Positions 1-7,963 of a stretch of 38,119 nucleotides of DNA are shown here, in pieces. The notes below the pieces were generated by a model that was given only the letters and a program-made list of their open reading frames with translations, ran no database searches and had not been told where the DNA came from. This DNA comes from Planctomycetota bacterium (lineage in GTDB: Bacteria > Planctomycetota > Planctomycetia > Pirellulales > Pirellulaceae), in assembly GCA_963205385.1 (NCBI GenBank), contig CAUJKE010000280.1:1-38119 (forward strand). The letters are read 5' to 3'. Within the stretch, counting starts at the first letter, position 1, and each line of letters opens with the position of its first letter. A program made the translations under genes and the position numbers.

Positions 1-105
1 GGCGGAAGTAGCGACTCCCAATTCACGGATGCCTTCCTCTTTGTGGATTGCGATCGCGCTACTGACCCGCTGGGTCAAGGTCCGATTGATGAGAACAACT
101 TCTAA
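1..105 (+). CDS. C-terminal end of an unidentified protein (partial)
   Basis: An open frame enters from the left edge and ends at a TAA at 103-105, giving 34 residues that finish in PIDENNF. The visible tail is acidic and polar with an FLFVDCD segment. It has no motif I recognise, so the function is unknown. It is accepted as coding because a strong factor-independent terminator follows about 65 bases downstream in the same orientation. The start and most of the gene lie outside the window. Confidence 0.55.
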   Translation, partial: GGSSDSQFTDAFLFVDCDRATDPLGQGPIDENNF

Positions 106-171
106 TCGTTTTACGAAGGTGTACACAAGGTTGTCGGTTTGACCTGCCGATGGCTTAACTTGTGAAGAGCG

Positions 172-215
172 AAACTCCGCGGTGCGAGGTGGTCTCCACC
201 GCGGAGTTTGTTTTT
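172..215 (+). terminator. Rho-independent terminator
   Basis: A perfect 13-bp inverted repeat (AAACTCCGCGGTG at 172-184, its complement at 197-209) encloses a 12-base loop and is followed by G and five T. It lies just after the partial gene that ends at 105 and is the clearest intrinsic terminator in the window. The rest of the gap up to 417 shows no gene or other signal. Confidence 0.85.
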
Positions 216-417
216 CTCCCTCAGTCGAAGCTCCCGCCTTACTGGCTTGTGACTGAGTTGCTCGTGAGCGGCGCTGGCCGCGTGTCCCGGTCGCAGGGTG
301 CGGACGCCTGTGACGGCCCACCTCCTTCGTCTTATCTAACATCTACTCGGCGCCGTGAATCAACTCACGCGTCGCTCATCGGGTGCCTGGGGTTGAAATG
401 GACATCAACCCCAGATT

Positions 418-1125
418 TTATTTCTTGTCTGCGGCCACGGCCACCCATGCAGTCAACGCGACCGCCGCCGTTTCAACCCGCAGGATGCGTGCTCCCAGAG
501 AAACTTGCGTCCAACCGTGCATGCGCGCCACGGCGACTTCTTCCTCGGTCCAGCCCCCTTCGGGACCAATGGCGATCGTCACCACAGAATCGAGCGTTGT
601 GCGTTCTATCGGAGCGCCATCGCCGAGATGCGCAAACCAGCGCGTTCCCGCGGTGGTTTGGGAAGCGAACGGGGACCAGGCTGCTGGCGCTGCGATTTCC
701 AGAAGTCGGTTGCGGCCGCATTGCTTGGAAGCTTCGATGACCCACCGCTGCATTCGCGCCAGCGCGGCGGCGACAGGTTGGGCCACGCCGCGGTGCGTGA
801 TGAGCGGCACGATCCGCCGCACGCCTAATTCCGTCGCCTTTTCCACGAGCCACTGTTGGCGATCCCCCTTGGGGAGCGCGACGGCGAGCGTAACGTTGCG
901 CGCGAGTTCACGATCGATCTCGCGTCGCTCCCTGACTTCGAGCGCCACGCGCTGCCGCCCGACGTCCGCGACGACCGCGCGAAACTCCGCCCCGCTGCCA
1001 TCGAACAGCGTCACTTCGTCGCCGCACTTGGCGCGCAGCACCTTGGTCAGATGCTGGGCCTCGGGACCGCTCAGTTCAATGCGCGCCGCGGAAATCGGCG
1101 CGTCCACAAAGAATCGTTCAGACAA
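418..1125 (-). CDS. rsmE: 16S rRNA (uracil-1498-N3)-methyltransferase RsmE
   Basis: This protein matches RsmE, the SPOUT-class enzyme that uses S-adenosylmethionine to methylate N3 of U1498 in 16S rRNA of the small subunit. The N-terminal PUA-like part carries LSGPEAQHL and GDEVTLFDGSG. The SPOUT part carries KGDRQQWLVEKATELGV, the ASKQCGRN motif, the cofactor-binding IAIGPEGGWTEEE and the knot-forming LGARILRVETAAVA near the C-terminus. I chose a TTG start at 1125, which gives a protein opening SERFFVDAPI, as is usual in the family, and about 235 residues, the normal length. The frame stays open to an ATG at 1332, but those extra 69 residues have no family counterpart. No strong ribosome binding site is seen before the TTG, so the start is less certain than the identity. 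Confidence 0.9.
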   Translation of the reverse strand: MSERFFVDAPISAARIELSGPEAQHLTKVLRAKCGDEVTLFDGSGAEFRAVVADVGRQRVALEVRERREIDRELARNVTLAVALPKGDRQQWLVEKATELGVRRIVPLITHRGVAQPVAAALARMQRWVIEASKQCGRNRLLEIAAPAAWSPFASQTTAGTRWFAHLGDGAPIERTTLDSVVTIAIGPEGGWTEEEVAVARMHGWTQVSLGARILRVETAAVALTAWVAVAADKK

Positions 1126-1264
1126 AGGCGAGAAATTCCAGGCAAGCCAGCGGTGCGACGAAAGACAATCCGGCGATTCTACCGAGTCTCGCGAAGCTCT
1201 GAAATCATCCCCACCCCTGAACGCGGCGTAAAGACGCGCCCCGGTGAGCGTGTGCGCAGCATAT

Positions 1265-1303
1265 AAGGGGATGAGCCGATGTGAAATCAGCCCATCCCCT
1301 TTT
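1265..1303. terminator. Stem-loop, possible terminator of the small lipoprotein gene
   Basis: AAGGGGATG at 1265-1273 pairs perfectly with CATCCCCTT at 1293-1301. Inner pairs continue with two mismatches around a GTGAA loop. Four T follow on the plus strand, and a shorter T/A run lies on the minus strand. The only gene ending towards it is the minus-strand lipoprotein gene, 80 bases away, so it probably serves that gene. The stronger T tract on the other strand leaves the direction open. Confidence 0.5.
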
Positions 1304-1384
1304 GAAATCTGCCACGGCAAAGTTGTTCGCATGTGCTTAGTGGTTGCTTCTCACTCCACCGTGCGCTGCGCCGCAGACAGGTTA

Positions 1385-1708
1385 TTATTCAGGGGTGCCG
1401 CGTTCTTCGATTGCGTCCGCCTTGCTTTCCCCGGCATCTTCGATGCGGTCCGCCTTGCGTTCGCCTGCCGACTCAACAGCATCCGCGGCCTCTTCCGCTC
1501 GGTCCGTCTTCGCATTGCCGAAGGCGTCCTTCCCGGTGGTGTCGCGGATTTCGTCGGCCGTTGCGTTGGCAGCTTCACGGGTCTCATCAGCCCGTTCTTG
1601 CGAGGCTTCGCGAACGTTGTCCGCGCGCCGCTGCGTCACGGGGTCGTTACAGCCGACCAGACATAAAGTTCCAACTCCCAACAGCGTCAGTGTGAATAGC
1701 TTGCGCAT
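1385..1708 (-). CDS. Small lipoprotein with a highly charged helical domain
   Basis: This is a 107-residue protein with a lipoprotein signal peptide: MRK, a hydrophobic stretch, then LCLVGC, a lipobox with Cys20 as the expected lipidation site. The mature part is almost entirely Ala, Glu, Asp, Arg and Lys, with repeated blocks such as DETREAANATADEIRD and GERKADRIEDAGESKADAIEE. It should form one long amphipathic helix or coiled coil. The composition is like small Lpp- or entericidin-like envelope lipoproteins, but no specific family is recognised. An AAGGAG ribosome binding site lies about 8 bases ahead of the ATG. A role in envelope attachment or stress is only a guess. Confidence 0.8.
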   Translation of the reverse strand: MRKLFTLTLLGVGTLCLVGCNDPVTQRRADNVREASQERADETREAANATADEIRDTTGKDAFGNAKTDRAEEAADAVESAGERKADRIEDAGESKADAIEERGTPE

Positions 1709-2181
1709 TGCGTTCTCCTTGTTTCAAATTCATCGCCCGCCAGGGGACTGAGCCGAGCATTCGACTCGCTCGCGGGTAGGTGGTACGGTTCTGGAAAGGG
1801 CGTAGTGCAGACGCCGTGCCAAACGGAAGGCCGAACCAGCGCGAAGACGCCCGCTCCAGCATCTAAGTAGCGTAATAGCCCTGGCTTGCGCGCCTGCGGC
1901 GCCAGTGTGCAGGATGTTCATGACCACGTTTTTCGACTAGCCACGTTGCACGTGACATGGCTACGCAGCGACCAAATCGGCTCTTTGGTGCGCATTGATG
2001 GACCTTTACTACGGCAACAAGCGGCGGCCGAGGGGAGAAGCCGATTGCGGGTCCACGGAAAGCCTGTCCTGCCGGGGGGCGTCAAGAGCGCTTTCCCGTT
2101 TGTGCCGGGGAAGGTAGGTTAGGTGGTTTGTAGTTCAGCGAATCTTGATTACCTACTCTCAACGTAAGGCAAGCACGACAG
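1709..2181. other. Intergenic region, nothing recognised
   Basis: This gap of about 470 bases separates a minus-strand lipoprotein gene from the plus-strand DHDPS-family gene, so it should carry divergent promoters. I find no convincing -35/-10 pair, RNA gene, repeat or supported reading frame. The short open frames here have no signal peptide, ribosome binding site or family features. Confidence 0.5.
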
Positions 2182-3084
2182 ATGGCGGCTCTCCTTTGGC
2201 AAGGCGTTTTTCCGGCAGTCACCACGCAGTTCAAGCAAGACCAGGCCCTCGACCTCGAAGCGACGGCGCGGCATCTCGAAGCGCTCATCGACTCTGGCGT
2301 GACCGGGCTGGTGATGTGCGGGTCGCTCGGCGAGAACCAAACGCTCGATCCGACGGAAAAGCGGAGCGTGGTCGAAATGGCGGTCGGCGTCGCGCGCGGA
2401 CGGGTGCCGGTGCTCAGCGGTGTGGCCGAAACAAGCACCGCGGAAGCCTGTCGCTTTGCCCAGGATTGCGCGCGGCTGGGCGCTAGCGGCTTCATGATCA
2501 TGCCGGCCATGGTTTATAAGTCCGACCCCCGCGAGGCCCTGCACCACTTTCGCCGGGTCGGCTCCGCGACTGAACTCCCCTGGATGCTCTACAATAACCC
2601 CGTCGGCTACACGGTCGATATCACCGCCGAACAGTTTGTTGAACTAACGGATATCAAGAACCTGGTCGCGATCAAGGAAAGCTCCGCGAATACGCGCCGT
2701 ATTACGGAACTGCGGCTGGCGGTGGGGGACCGATATTCCCTGTTCGTCGGCGTGGACGACCTCATTCTCGAATCGAGCGTGCTCGGCATCGACGGCTGGA
2801 TCGCTGGCAGCGGCATCGCGTTTCCGCGCGAGAATCAATATTTTTGGGAACTGACCCGCGCCGGTCGCTGGGACGATGCCCGCGAGATGTATCGCTGGTT
2901 CTATCCTCTGCTCAAGCTCGATACGCACCTCAAGTTCATCCATTACATCAAACTGGCGGTGCAAGAAGCCGGCCTGGGGGCGGAGTGGGTCCGTGAACCG
3001 CGTCTGCCGCTGACCGGCGCGGAGCGCGAGCGGGTGCTGAAAATCATTCACCACGGTTTGAAAACTCGACCGCAGCTCACTTAA
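2182..3084 (+). CDS. Dihydrodipicolinate synthase / N-acetylneuraminate lyase family protein
   Basis: This 300-residue class I aldolase-fold lyase is of normal family length. The Schiff-base lysine is Lys165 in VAIKESS, and the catalytic tyrosine is Tyr137 in YNNPVGY. The phosphate- or carboxylate-binding loop GSLGE (47-51) stands where the family usually has GTTGE. Members condense or cleave pyruvate-linked substrates or deaminate cyclic imines; known activities include lysine synthesis, sialic acid cleavage and hydroxyproline breakdown. The sequence does not look like a housekeeping DapA. Linkage to a serine dehydratase 10 bases downstream suggests amino-acid catabolism. A hydroxyproline-type imine deaminase is one possibility, but the substrate is not determined. 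Confidence 0.85.
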   Translation: MAALLWQGVFPAVTTQFKQDQALDLEATARHLEALIDSGVTGLVMCGSLGENQTLDPTEKRSVVEMAVGVARGRVPVLSGVAETSTAEACRFAQDCARLGASGFMIMPAMVYKSDPREALHHFRRVGSATELPWMLYNNPVGYTVDITAEQFVELTDIKNLVAIKESSANTRRITELRLAVGDRYSLFVGVDDLILESSVLGIDGWIAGSGIAFPRENQYFWELTRAGRWDDAREMYRWFYPLLKLDTHLKFIHYIKLAVQEAGLGAEWVREPRLPLTGAERERVLKIIHHGLKTRPQLT

Positions 3085-3094
3085 AGGCAGCACG

Positions 3095-4717
3095 ATGATC
3101 GTCAGCATTTTCAACGATGTGATCGGCCCCGTGATGCGCGGCCCTTCGAGTTCGCATTGCGCGGCCGCGCTGCGCATTGGGCGGTTGGCCCGCGACTTGC
3201 TGGACGGCGAAATTTGCGAGGTGCTGGTCGAGTTCGACCGCGGCGGCTCGCTCCCCATGACCCATGAGAGCCAAGGCTCGGACATGGGCCTGTGCGGAGG
3301 ACTGCTTGGCTGGGATGCCGCGGACCCGCGCTTGCCGGACTCCGCCGCCGCGCTCCGCGCCTCTGGCGTGACTTTGCGCATCGAAACCGTCGACGTTGGC
3401 GATCCGCATCCCAACACCTACCGCTTGACGCTCACCAACAACGCCGAGCAGCACACGCTGATCGCCATTTCAACCGGCGGCGGCATGATCGAAGTGCAGA
3501 CGATCGACGATTGCCGGCTCTCGATCGGAGGCGACTATCACGAAGCGCTGATTCGCGCAAAGCGCACGGCCGAGGCAGAGATTTTACGCGTGTTGAAAAC
3601 CGCGATGCTCGACGACGTGCTCGTGCATGCGGTGAATGCTGACGAAATCCTCGTGCAAGCCAAATCGCAATCCGCCCTCGCTGACGCGCTCGTGCAACAA
3701 CTCTGCGAGCTTGACGGCGTGAACTACGTCAAACGCCTGGCGCCGGTGCTCCCGGTGCTCTCCCGCAAAGATCTGCAGGTTCCGTTTACCACCTGCGCAG
3801 AATTGCTCGCTTATGCTCAGGGGCGTGAAACGTCGCTCTGGCAATTGGCGGTGGAGTACGAAGCGGCCCGCGGCAATCTGACGGAGGCGGAGGTCGTCGC
3901 GAAGATGGTCGAGATTGTGCGCATTCTGCGGCATTCGATTCGCGCGGGGATCGCCGGGACGGAATATGAAGACCGCGTGCTAGGGCCTCAGGCTGGCAAA
4001 TTCGCCGAACTTCTGCACGCCGATAAGCTGCTCGATGCGGGAGCGCTCAACCACATTGTGCTCTATGTCACGGCGTTGATGGAGGTAAAGAGCTCGATGG
4101 GGGTGATCGTCGCGGCCCCGACAGCCGGCGCGTGCGCGGCGCTTCCGGCGGCGTGCATTGGCATGGCCGAGGCGCTGCACGCTTCGGAAGTCGAGATGGC
4201 CCGTGCGATGCTCGCCGCGGGGGCGATCGGCATGATTATCGCCACCAGGTGGACGTTCGCAGCCGAAGTCGGCGGTTGTCAGGCGGAAGGGGGTTCCGCA
4301 GCGGCGATGGCGGCGGCGGCGCTCGTGACGCTCGCCGATGGCACGCTCGCGCAAGCGTTGGCCGCGGCTTCAATGGCCTTGCAAAGCATGCTCGGTTTGA
4401 TTTGCGACCCGGTCGCTAACCGCGTGGAGGTTCCGTGCCTGGGCAAGAACGTGCTCGCCGCGAGCAACGCTGTTTCTTGCGCGAACATGGCGCTGGCCGA
4501 CTTCGATCCGGTCATTCCGTTCGATGAAGTGGTGGAGACGGCGCAGCGCGTCGCCGCGCAGATGCCGCGCGAGCTCCGTTGCACCGCGCTGGGCGGGCTA
4601 GCCATCACCAAGACCTCGCTGGCCATTGAACAGCGCCTGGCCGAGCGCAAGGCGGCCAACTGCGGCGGCGGTTGTGGCTGCGGACCCACCGTGATTCAAC
4701 CGGTTGCCAACAGCTAA
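3095..4717 (+). CDS. sdaA: Iron-sulphur L-serine dehydratase (ammonia-lyase), single chain
   Basis: This 540-residue protein has the beta domain first (residues 1 to about 150, with the substrate-binding MRGPSSSHC near residue 16) and the alpha domain from about 235 onward. Such enzymes use a 4Fe-4S cluster rather than PLP to turn L-serine into pyruvate and ammonia. The likely cluster cysteines are Cys395 (GGCQAEGGS), Cys437 (ICDPV) and Cys448 (VPCLG). Their spacing of 42 and 11 residues is that of the structurally known Legionella enzyme. The C-terminus carries a short Cys/Gly tail (CGGGCGCG) followed by ten more residues. The known enzyme instead ends in a cysteine that plugs the active site, so this tail is unusual. 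The gene forms an operon with the DHDPS-family gene, and its stop overlaps a downstream gene remnant. Confidence 0.92.
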   Translation: MIVSIFNDVIGPVMRGPSSSHCAAALRIGRLARDLLDGEICEVLVEFDRGGSLPMTHESQGSDMGLCGGLLGWDAADPRLPDSAAALRASGVTLRIETVDVGDPHPNTYRLTLTNNAEQHTLIAISTGGGMIEVQTIDDCRLSIGGDYHEALIRAKRTAEAEILRVLKTAMLDDVLVHAVNADEILVQAKSQSALADALVQQLCELDGVNYVKRLAPVLPVLSRKDLQVPFTTCAELLAYAQGRETSLWQLAVEYEAARGNLTEAEVVAKMVEIVRILRHSIRAGIAGTEYEDRVLGPQAGKFAELLHADKLLDAGALNHIVLYVTALMEVKSSMGVIVAAPTAGACAALPAACIGMAEALHASEVEMARAMLAAGAIGMIIATRWTFAAEVGGCQAEGGSAAAMAAAALVTLADGTLAQALAAASMALQSMLGLICDPVANRVEVPCLGKNVLAASNAVSCANMALADFDPVIPFDEVVETAQRVAAQMPRELRCTALGGLAITKTSLAIEQRLAERKAANCGGGCGCGPTVIQPVANS

Positions 4718-4866
4718 TGGAATTGCTCGTCTTCGCCGATGACTGGGGGCGGCATCCCTCCAGTTGCCAGCATCTGGTGCGCGAGTTGCTGCCGCGGATT
4801 CCGATCCTCTGCGTCAACATTATCCGCACGCGCAAACCGCAGCCGTCGCTGGAAGTGCTAGCATGA
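4717..4866 (+). pseudogene. N-terminal remnant of a glycosyltransferase-like gene
   Basis: A 49-codon frame starts at an ATG that shares its A with the serine dehydratase stop (TAATG) and ends at a TGA at 4864-4866. The peptide opens MELLVFADDWGRHPSSCQHL and continues to VNIIRTRKPQPSL. That resembles the opening of GT-B glycosyltransferases of the type with an EDWGxHPSSxQHL motif followed by a VNxIGxRxP strand. Such proteins are normally several hundred residues long, and no frame in the next 200 bases continues the fold, so I read this as a truncated gene. It may still be translated by coupling. The family assignment comes from memory of the motif and is moderate. Confidence 0.5.
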
Positions 4867-5077
4867 AATCACTCTAGGGATTGCGGAATCTGCGGTTTAT
4901 ATTGGTTCTTCAGCGTGGGGGAGATTTTTTGTTGCGATCTTTCCTGCGGTGGGCCGATAAGCATTGAAGTGAGGAGTTAGCAGGCGATTGCGCGCGCCGT
5001 TATCCAGGGAGAGGAGACGCCGCCGGTCGATTTTTGGCTCTGCCTGGTACGGCTATGCCTGAGCAAGGAAGGCTCAT

Positions 5078-6550
5078 ATGCTCGTCATCATCAGCGATCT
5101 GCATCTCACCGACGGCACCAGCGATCAAACGCTCTCGCCGGAGGTCTTCTTTCTCTTTGCCGAGCGCGTGCGCGAAATGGCAAGCCGCGCTGCATGGCGC
5201 GCGGATGGGAAGTTTCGGCCGCTCGAGCGGATCGATGTCATCCTGCTCGGCGACATTCTCGATATCATCCGTTCGCGGCGCTGGATCGAATCCGCGGTCC
5301 GGCCTTGGCATGACCCCAGCTGGGCCGACACCCAAGCCGTGTTTAGCGCCGTGGTGGACGGCATTCTGGCGCACAACGCCGAAGGGCTCGCCGTGTTTCG
5401 CGCGCTCGCCACGCAAGGCACCGTTTGTCTCGCTCCCGGGCCCAGCGGCAACGAAGCGTATCGCGTTCCTGTCCGTTTGCACTACATGGTCGGTAATCAT
5501 GATTGGCCGCTCCACTTGCCCGGCAGCGCTTACGACGCGCTGCGGCAACAAGTGGCGCATCACCTGGGCCTGGCGAACAATCCGACGCTTCCGTTCGCGC
5601 ACGATCCGTACGAAAGCGACCCGATTCTCGACGTGCTCCGCGCCCATCGCACGTTCGCGCGGCATGGCGACATCTACGACCCGCTCAACTTCTCCGAAGA
5701 TCGAGATGTTAGCAGTTTGGGAGACGCGCTGAATGTGGAAGTGATCGGCCGGTTCTTGCACGCCGTGGAGCAAGAACTAGCCGGCGAACTCCCTTCGCTC
5801 GTGATCGCCAACTTGAATGAGATCGACAACGTCCGCCCCGTGCCGATGGTCCCCATCTTTATCGACGGTTTGCTCGAACGGGCTTGCCCCTCGGCGGCGC
5901 TCCGCAAGCGCGTGAAGCAGATTTGGGACAAATTAGTGGATGAATTTCTCGCCCTGGATTTGGTTCGCCGCCGCGATACGTGGCTGCCGTTTGATGTCGT
6001 GGATGGGTTGTCGGCGGTGCTTCGGTTCAGCGGGCACTTGGGATTTGGCTGGAGCACCAAAGTCGGCGGATTCCTGCAAAGCCTCCGCGGCGCCGCCAGC
6101 GATTCATACTATTCACACGCTTTGGTGGAACAGGACTTTCGCAATCGGCGGGCGCGGCACATCGTGTATGGACATACGCACGCCGCGGAAATGATCCCGC
6201 TGGATGCCAGTTATGCCGATGGATTCGTGCTGAATCAGGTCTATTTCAACAGCGGCACCTGGCGGCGCGTGCAGCGCTCGACAGTCGCGGCGCCGCAAGA
6301 GCAAGAGTTTATTCCCAGCGAGTCGCTGGCGATTAGTGCGTTTTTCCAAGCCGATGAACGCGCGGGGCGGTCTTTCGAGACCTGGTCGGGTACACTGGGG
6401 ATTGGCGCTGCCGATGCTCCCCTGTTCCGTCTCGATGCAGGCCGTTCCCATGCCATCGCACAACCACTTCCGACATCAGACGTACCAGTGCGAGCACCTC
6501 ACTTCGCACCCGCGGCATCTTCGAGCCGAACTGCCGCCCCCCGGCGATGA
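5078..6550 (+). CDS. Calcineurin-like metallophosphoesterase
   Basis: This 490-residue protein has the full set of metal-binding motifs of the metallophosphoesterase fold: SDLHL (Asp7, His9), LGDILD (Asp59), VGNHDW (Asn140, His141) and YGHTHAAE (His366, His368). The long insert between the first and second halves and the lack of a signal peptide suggest a cytoplasmic phosphohydrolase of unknown substrate. An AAGGAAGG ribosome binding site sits just before the ATG. The last 45 residues are low-complexity (Ala, Pro, Ser, Arg) and overlap the next gene by about 100 bases, so part of the tail may be a by-product of that overlap. It heads a tight four-gene run. Confidence 0.88.
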   Translation: MLVIISDLHLTDGTSDQTLSPEVFFLFAERVREMASRAAWRADGKFRPLERIDVILLGDILDIIRSRRWIESAVRPWHDPSWADTQAVFSAVVDGILAHNAEGLAVFRALATQGTVCLAPGPSGNEAYRVPVRLHYMVGNHDWPLHLPGSAYDALRQQVAHHLGLANNPTLPFAHDPYESDPILDVLRAHRTFARHGDIYDPLNFSEDRDVSSLGDALNVEVIGRFLHAVEQELAGELPSLVIANLNEIDNVRPVPMVPIFIDGLLERACPSAALRKRVKQIWDKLVDEFLALDLVRRRDTWLPFDVVDGLSAVLRFSGHLGFGWSTKVGGFLQSLRGAASDSYYSHALVEQDFRNRRARHIVYGHTHAAEMIPLDASYADGFVLNQVYFNSGTWRRVQRSTVAAPQEQEFIPSESLAISAFFQADERAGRSFETWSGTLGIGAADAPLFRLDAGRSHAIAQPLPTSDVPVRAPHFAPAASSSRTAAPRR

Positions 6551-7640
6551 TGAGCAAGCCCTGCTCCGCTGGCGGCAGGTGGCTCAAAGTTTGAACGCCG
6601 CCGACGTGCGTGCGATCTATTTGATTCACGGCACGTTCGTCGGCAGCGACGCCTTGGGGCTGGTGCGGGAAGTCGCCCGCTTCTGGCCGGAAGCCGCCAC
6701 CTGGCTGGGCACGCTCGAAAAGCAACTGGCCGATCATGTGGCCGGCGACAACGGCAACTTCACCGCGGACCTCGCCGCAGAGCTGCAAGCGCTGCTCACC
6801 ACTGCTGGCGCGCCGCGCATCGAAGTTCACCGCTATGCCTGGTCGGGTGAAAATCACCATATTGGCCGCGCCGATGCCGCGGTGCGCTTGATTGAGGAGT
6901 TCAACAACTGCGCCGCAGGCTTACTCGCCGACAGCGGTGAAAGCAGCCCTCGCATCTTAGCGCTGGGCCACTCACATGGCGGCAATGTATTGGCGCTTGT
7001 CACCAACCTGCTCGGGGCCGATACCGAAACGCGCGAGCAGTTCTTTCACGCCGCCAGGCCTTATTACCGCTGGCCGCTCGCGGGACATGTCGATCTGCCG
7101 CACTGGCCGCGGGTGATGGCGCACCTCAATGCGCAGGATTTGGCCCTGGCGCGCGTGCCGCTGGATATCGTCACGCTCGGCACGCCGGTCCGTTATGGTT
7201 GGGATACGCGCGGCTACGGCAAGTTGTTGCACGTCGTCCATCATCGCGCGCGCGACGAATTTCGCCCGCACTTCGCGTCGTTTCCGCCGTGCTGGGAAGA
7301 CCTCGCGGATGCACAGGGAGGCGATATTCTCCAGCAACTCGGCATCGCTGGCACGAACTTTGCGCCGGGGCCGCTCAGTTGGCGAGCGCTCTGGGCCGAT
7401 CAACAACTAAACCGATTCTTGCAACCGGGACTCCGCCGCCGTGATCTGCTCAGGCGGTGGAAGCTTGGCCTGCGCTTGCATGACGAAGGGGACACACTGC
7501 TGATCGACTATCCTCTCCCCAAGACTTCCTTCTGGAAACATCTTGGCGGACATGCCGTCTACACGCAGTCGGAGTGGTTGCTGTATCATGCGGAGATCAT
7601 TGCCGAGCATTTGTACGCGGCGCAGGGAGTAAGAGCATGA
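6450..7640 (+). CDS. Alpha/beta hydrolase (lipase/esterase-like)
   Basis: With an ATG at 6450 the protein has 396 residues. It carries an early HGT motif (60-62, IYLIHGTFVGSD) typical of the oxyanion region, and a nucleophile elbow GHSHGG with Ser175, as in lipases and esterases of the alpha/beta-hydrolase fold. A C-terminal region rich in His (GGHAVYTQSEW) may hold the catalytic histidine. The start is uncertain. ATG 6450 overlaps the metallophosphoesterase by 101 bases, while a GTG at 6579 would avoid overlap and still keep the whole hydrolase core. The stop overlaps the cutA start (ATGA), so the two are translationally coupled. Substrate unknown. Confidence 0.78.
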   Translation: MPSHNHFRHQTYQCEHLTSHPRHLRAELPPPGDDEQALLRWRQVAQSLNAADVRAIYLIHGTFVGSDALGLVREVARFWPEAATWLGTLEKQLADHVAGDNGNFTADLAAELQALLTTAGAPRIEVHRYAWSGENHHIGRADAAVRLIEEFNNCAAGLLADSGESSPRILALGHSHGGNVLALVTNLLGADTETREQFFHAARPYYRWPLAGHVDLPHWPRVMAHLNAQDLALARVPLDIVTLGTPVRYGWDTRGYGKLLHVVHHRARDEFRPHFASFPPCWEDLADAQGGDILQQLGIAGTNFAPGPLSWRALWADQQLNRFLQPGLRRRDLLRRWKLGLRLHDEGDTLLIDYPLPKTSFWKHLGGHAVYTQSEWLLYHAEIIAEHLYAAQGVRA

Positions 7641-7963
7641 CAACCGCCATCGTGGTCACCACCACCACCGGCACACGCCACGACGCGGAACAAATCGCCG
7701 CCCGCCTGATCGGCGAGCGCGTCGCGGCTTGCGTGCAAGTGAGCGGCCCGCTTGAGAGTACGTTCCGCTGGGAAGGCGCGCCGCAAACCAGCGCCGAGTG
7801 GCTGCTCACGATCAAGACCCTCGCGAGTCTCTACGAGCGCGTCGAGCAAACCATTCTTGCCGTGCATCCCTACGAACTCCCGGAGATCATCGCCGTCCCA
7901 ATCGTCGCCGCCCACGCTGGATATTTAACGTGGCTCGCGCAGACGCTGGAGTCCGACGCTTGA
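7637..7963 (+). CDS. cutA: CutA-family divalent-cation tolerance protein
   Basis: This 108-residue protein matches CutA, a small trimeric protein with a ferredoxin-like fold linked to copper and divalent metal tolerance. Family signatures seen are the opening VVTTT strand, AEQIAARLIGERVAACVQV, the FRWEG segment, EWLLTIKT, and the C-terminal HPYELPEIIAVPI followed by YLTWL. The start at 7637 gives the usual length and overlaps the hydrolase stop by four bases. The stop in turn overlaps the next start (TGATG). The biochemical role of CutA is still debated in the literature, so the metal link rests on family knowledge only. Confidence 0.95.
   Translation: MTTAIVVTTTTGTRHDAEQIAARLIGERVAACVQVSGPLESTFRWEGAPQTSAEWLLTIKTLASLYERVEQTILAVHPYELPEIIAVPIVAAHAGYLTWLAQTLESDA

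Noticed and set aside
2184-3417. Long minus-strand open frames across the DHDPS-family and serine dehydratase genes
   Set aside because: They are antisense shadows of well-supported enzymes in GC-rich DNA and have no family motifs.
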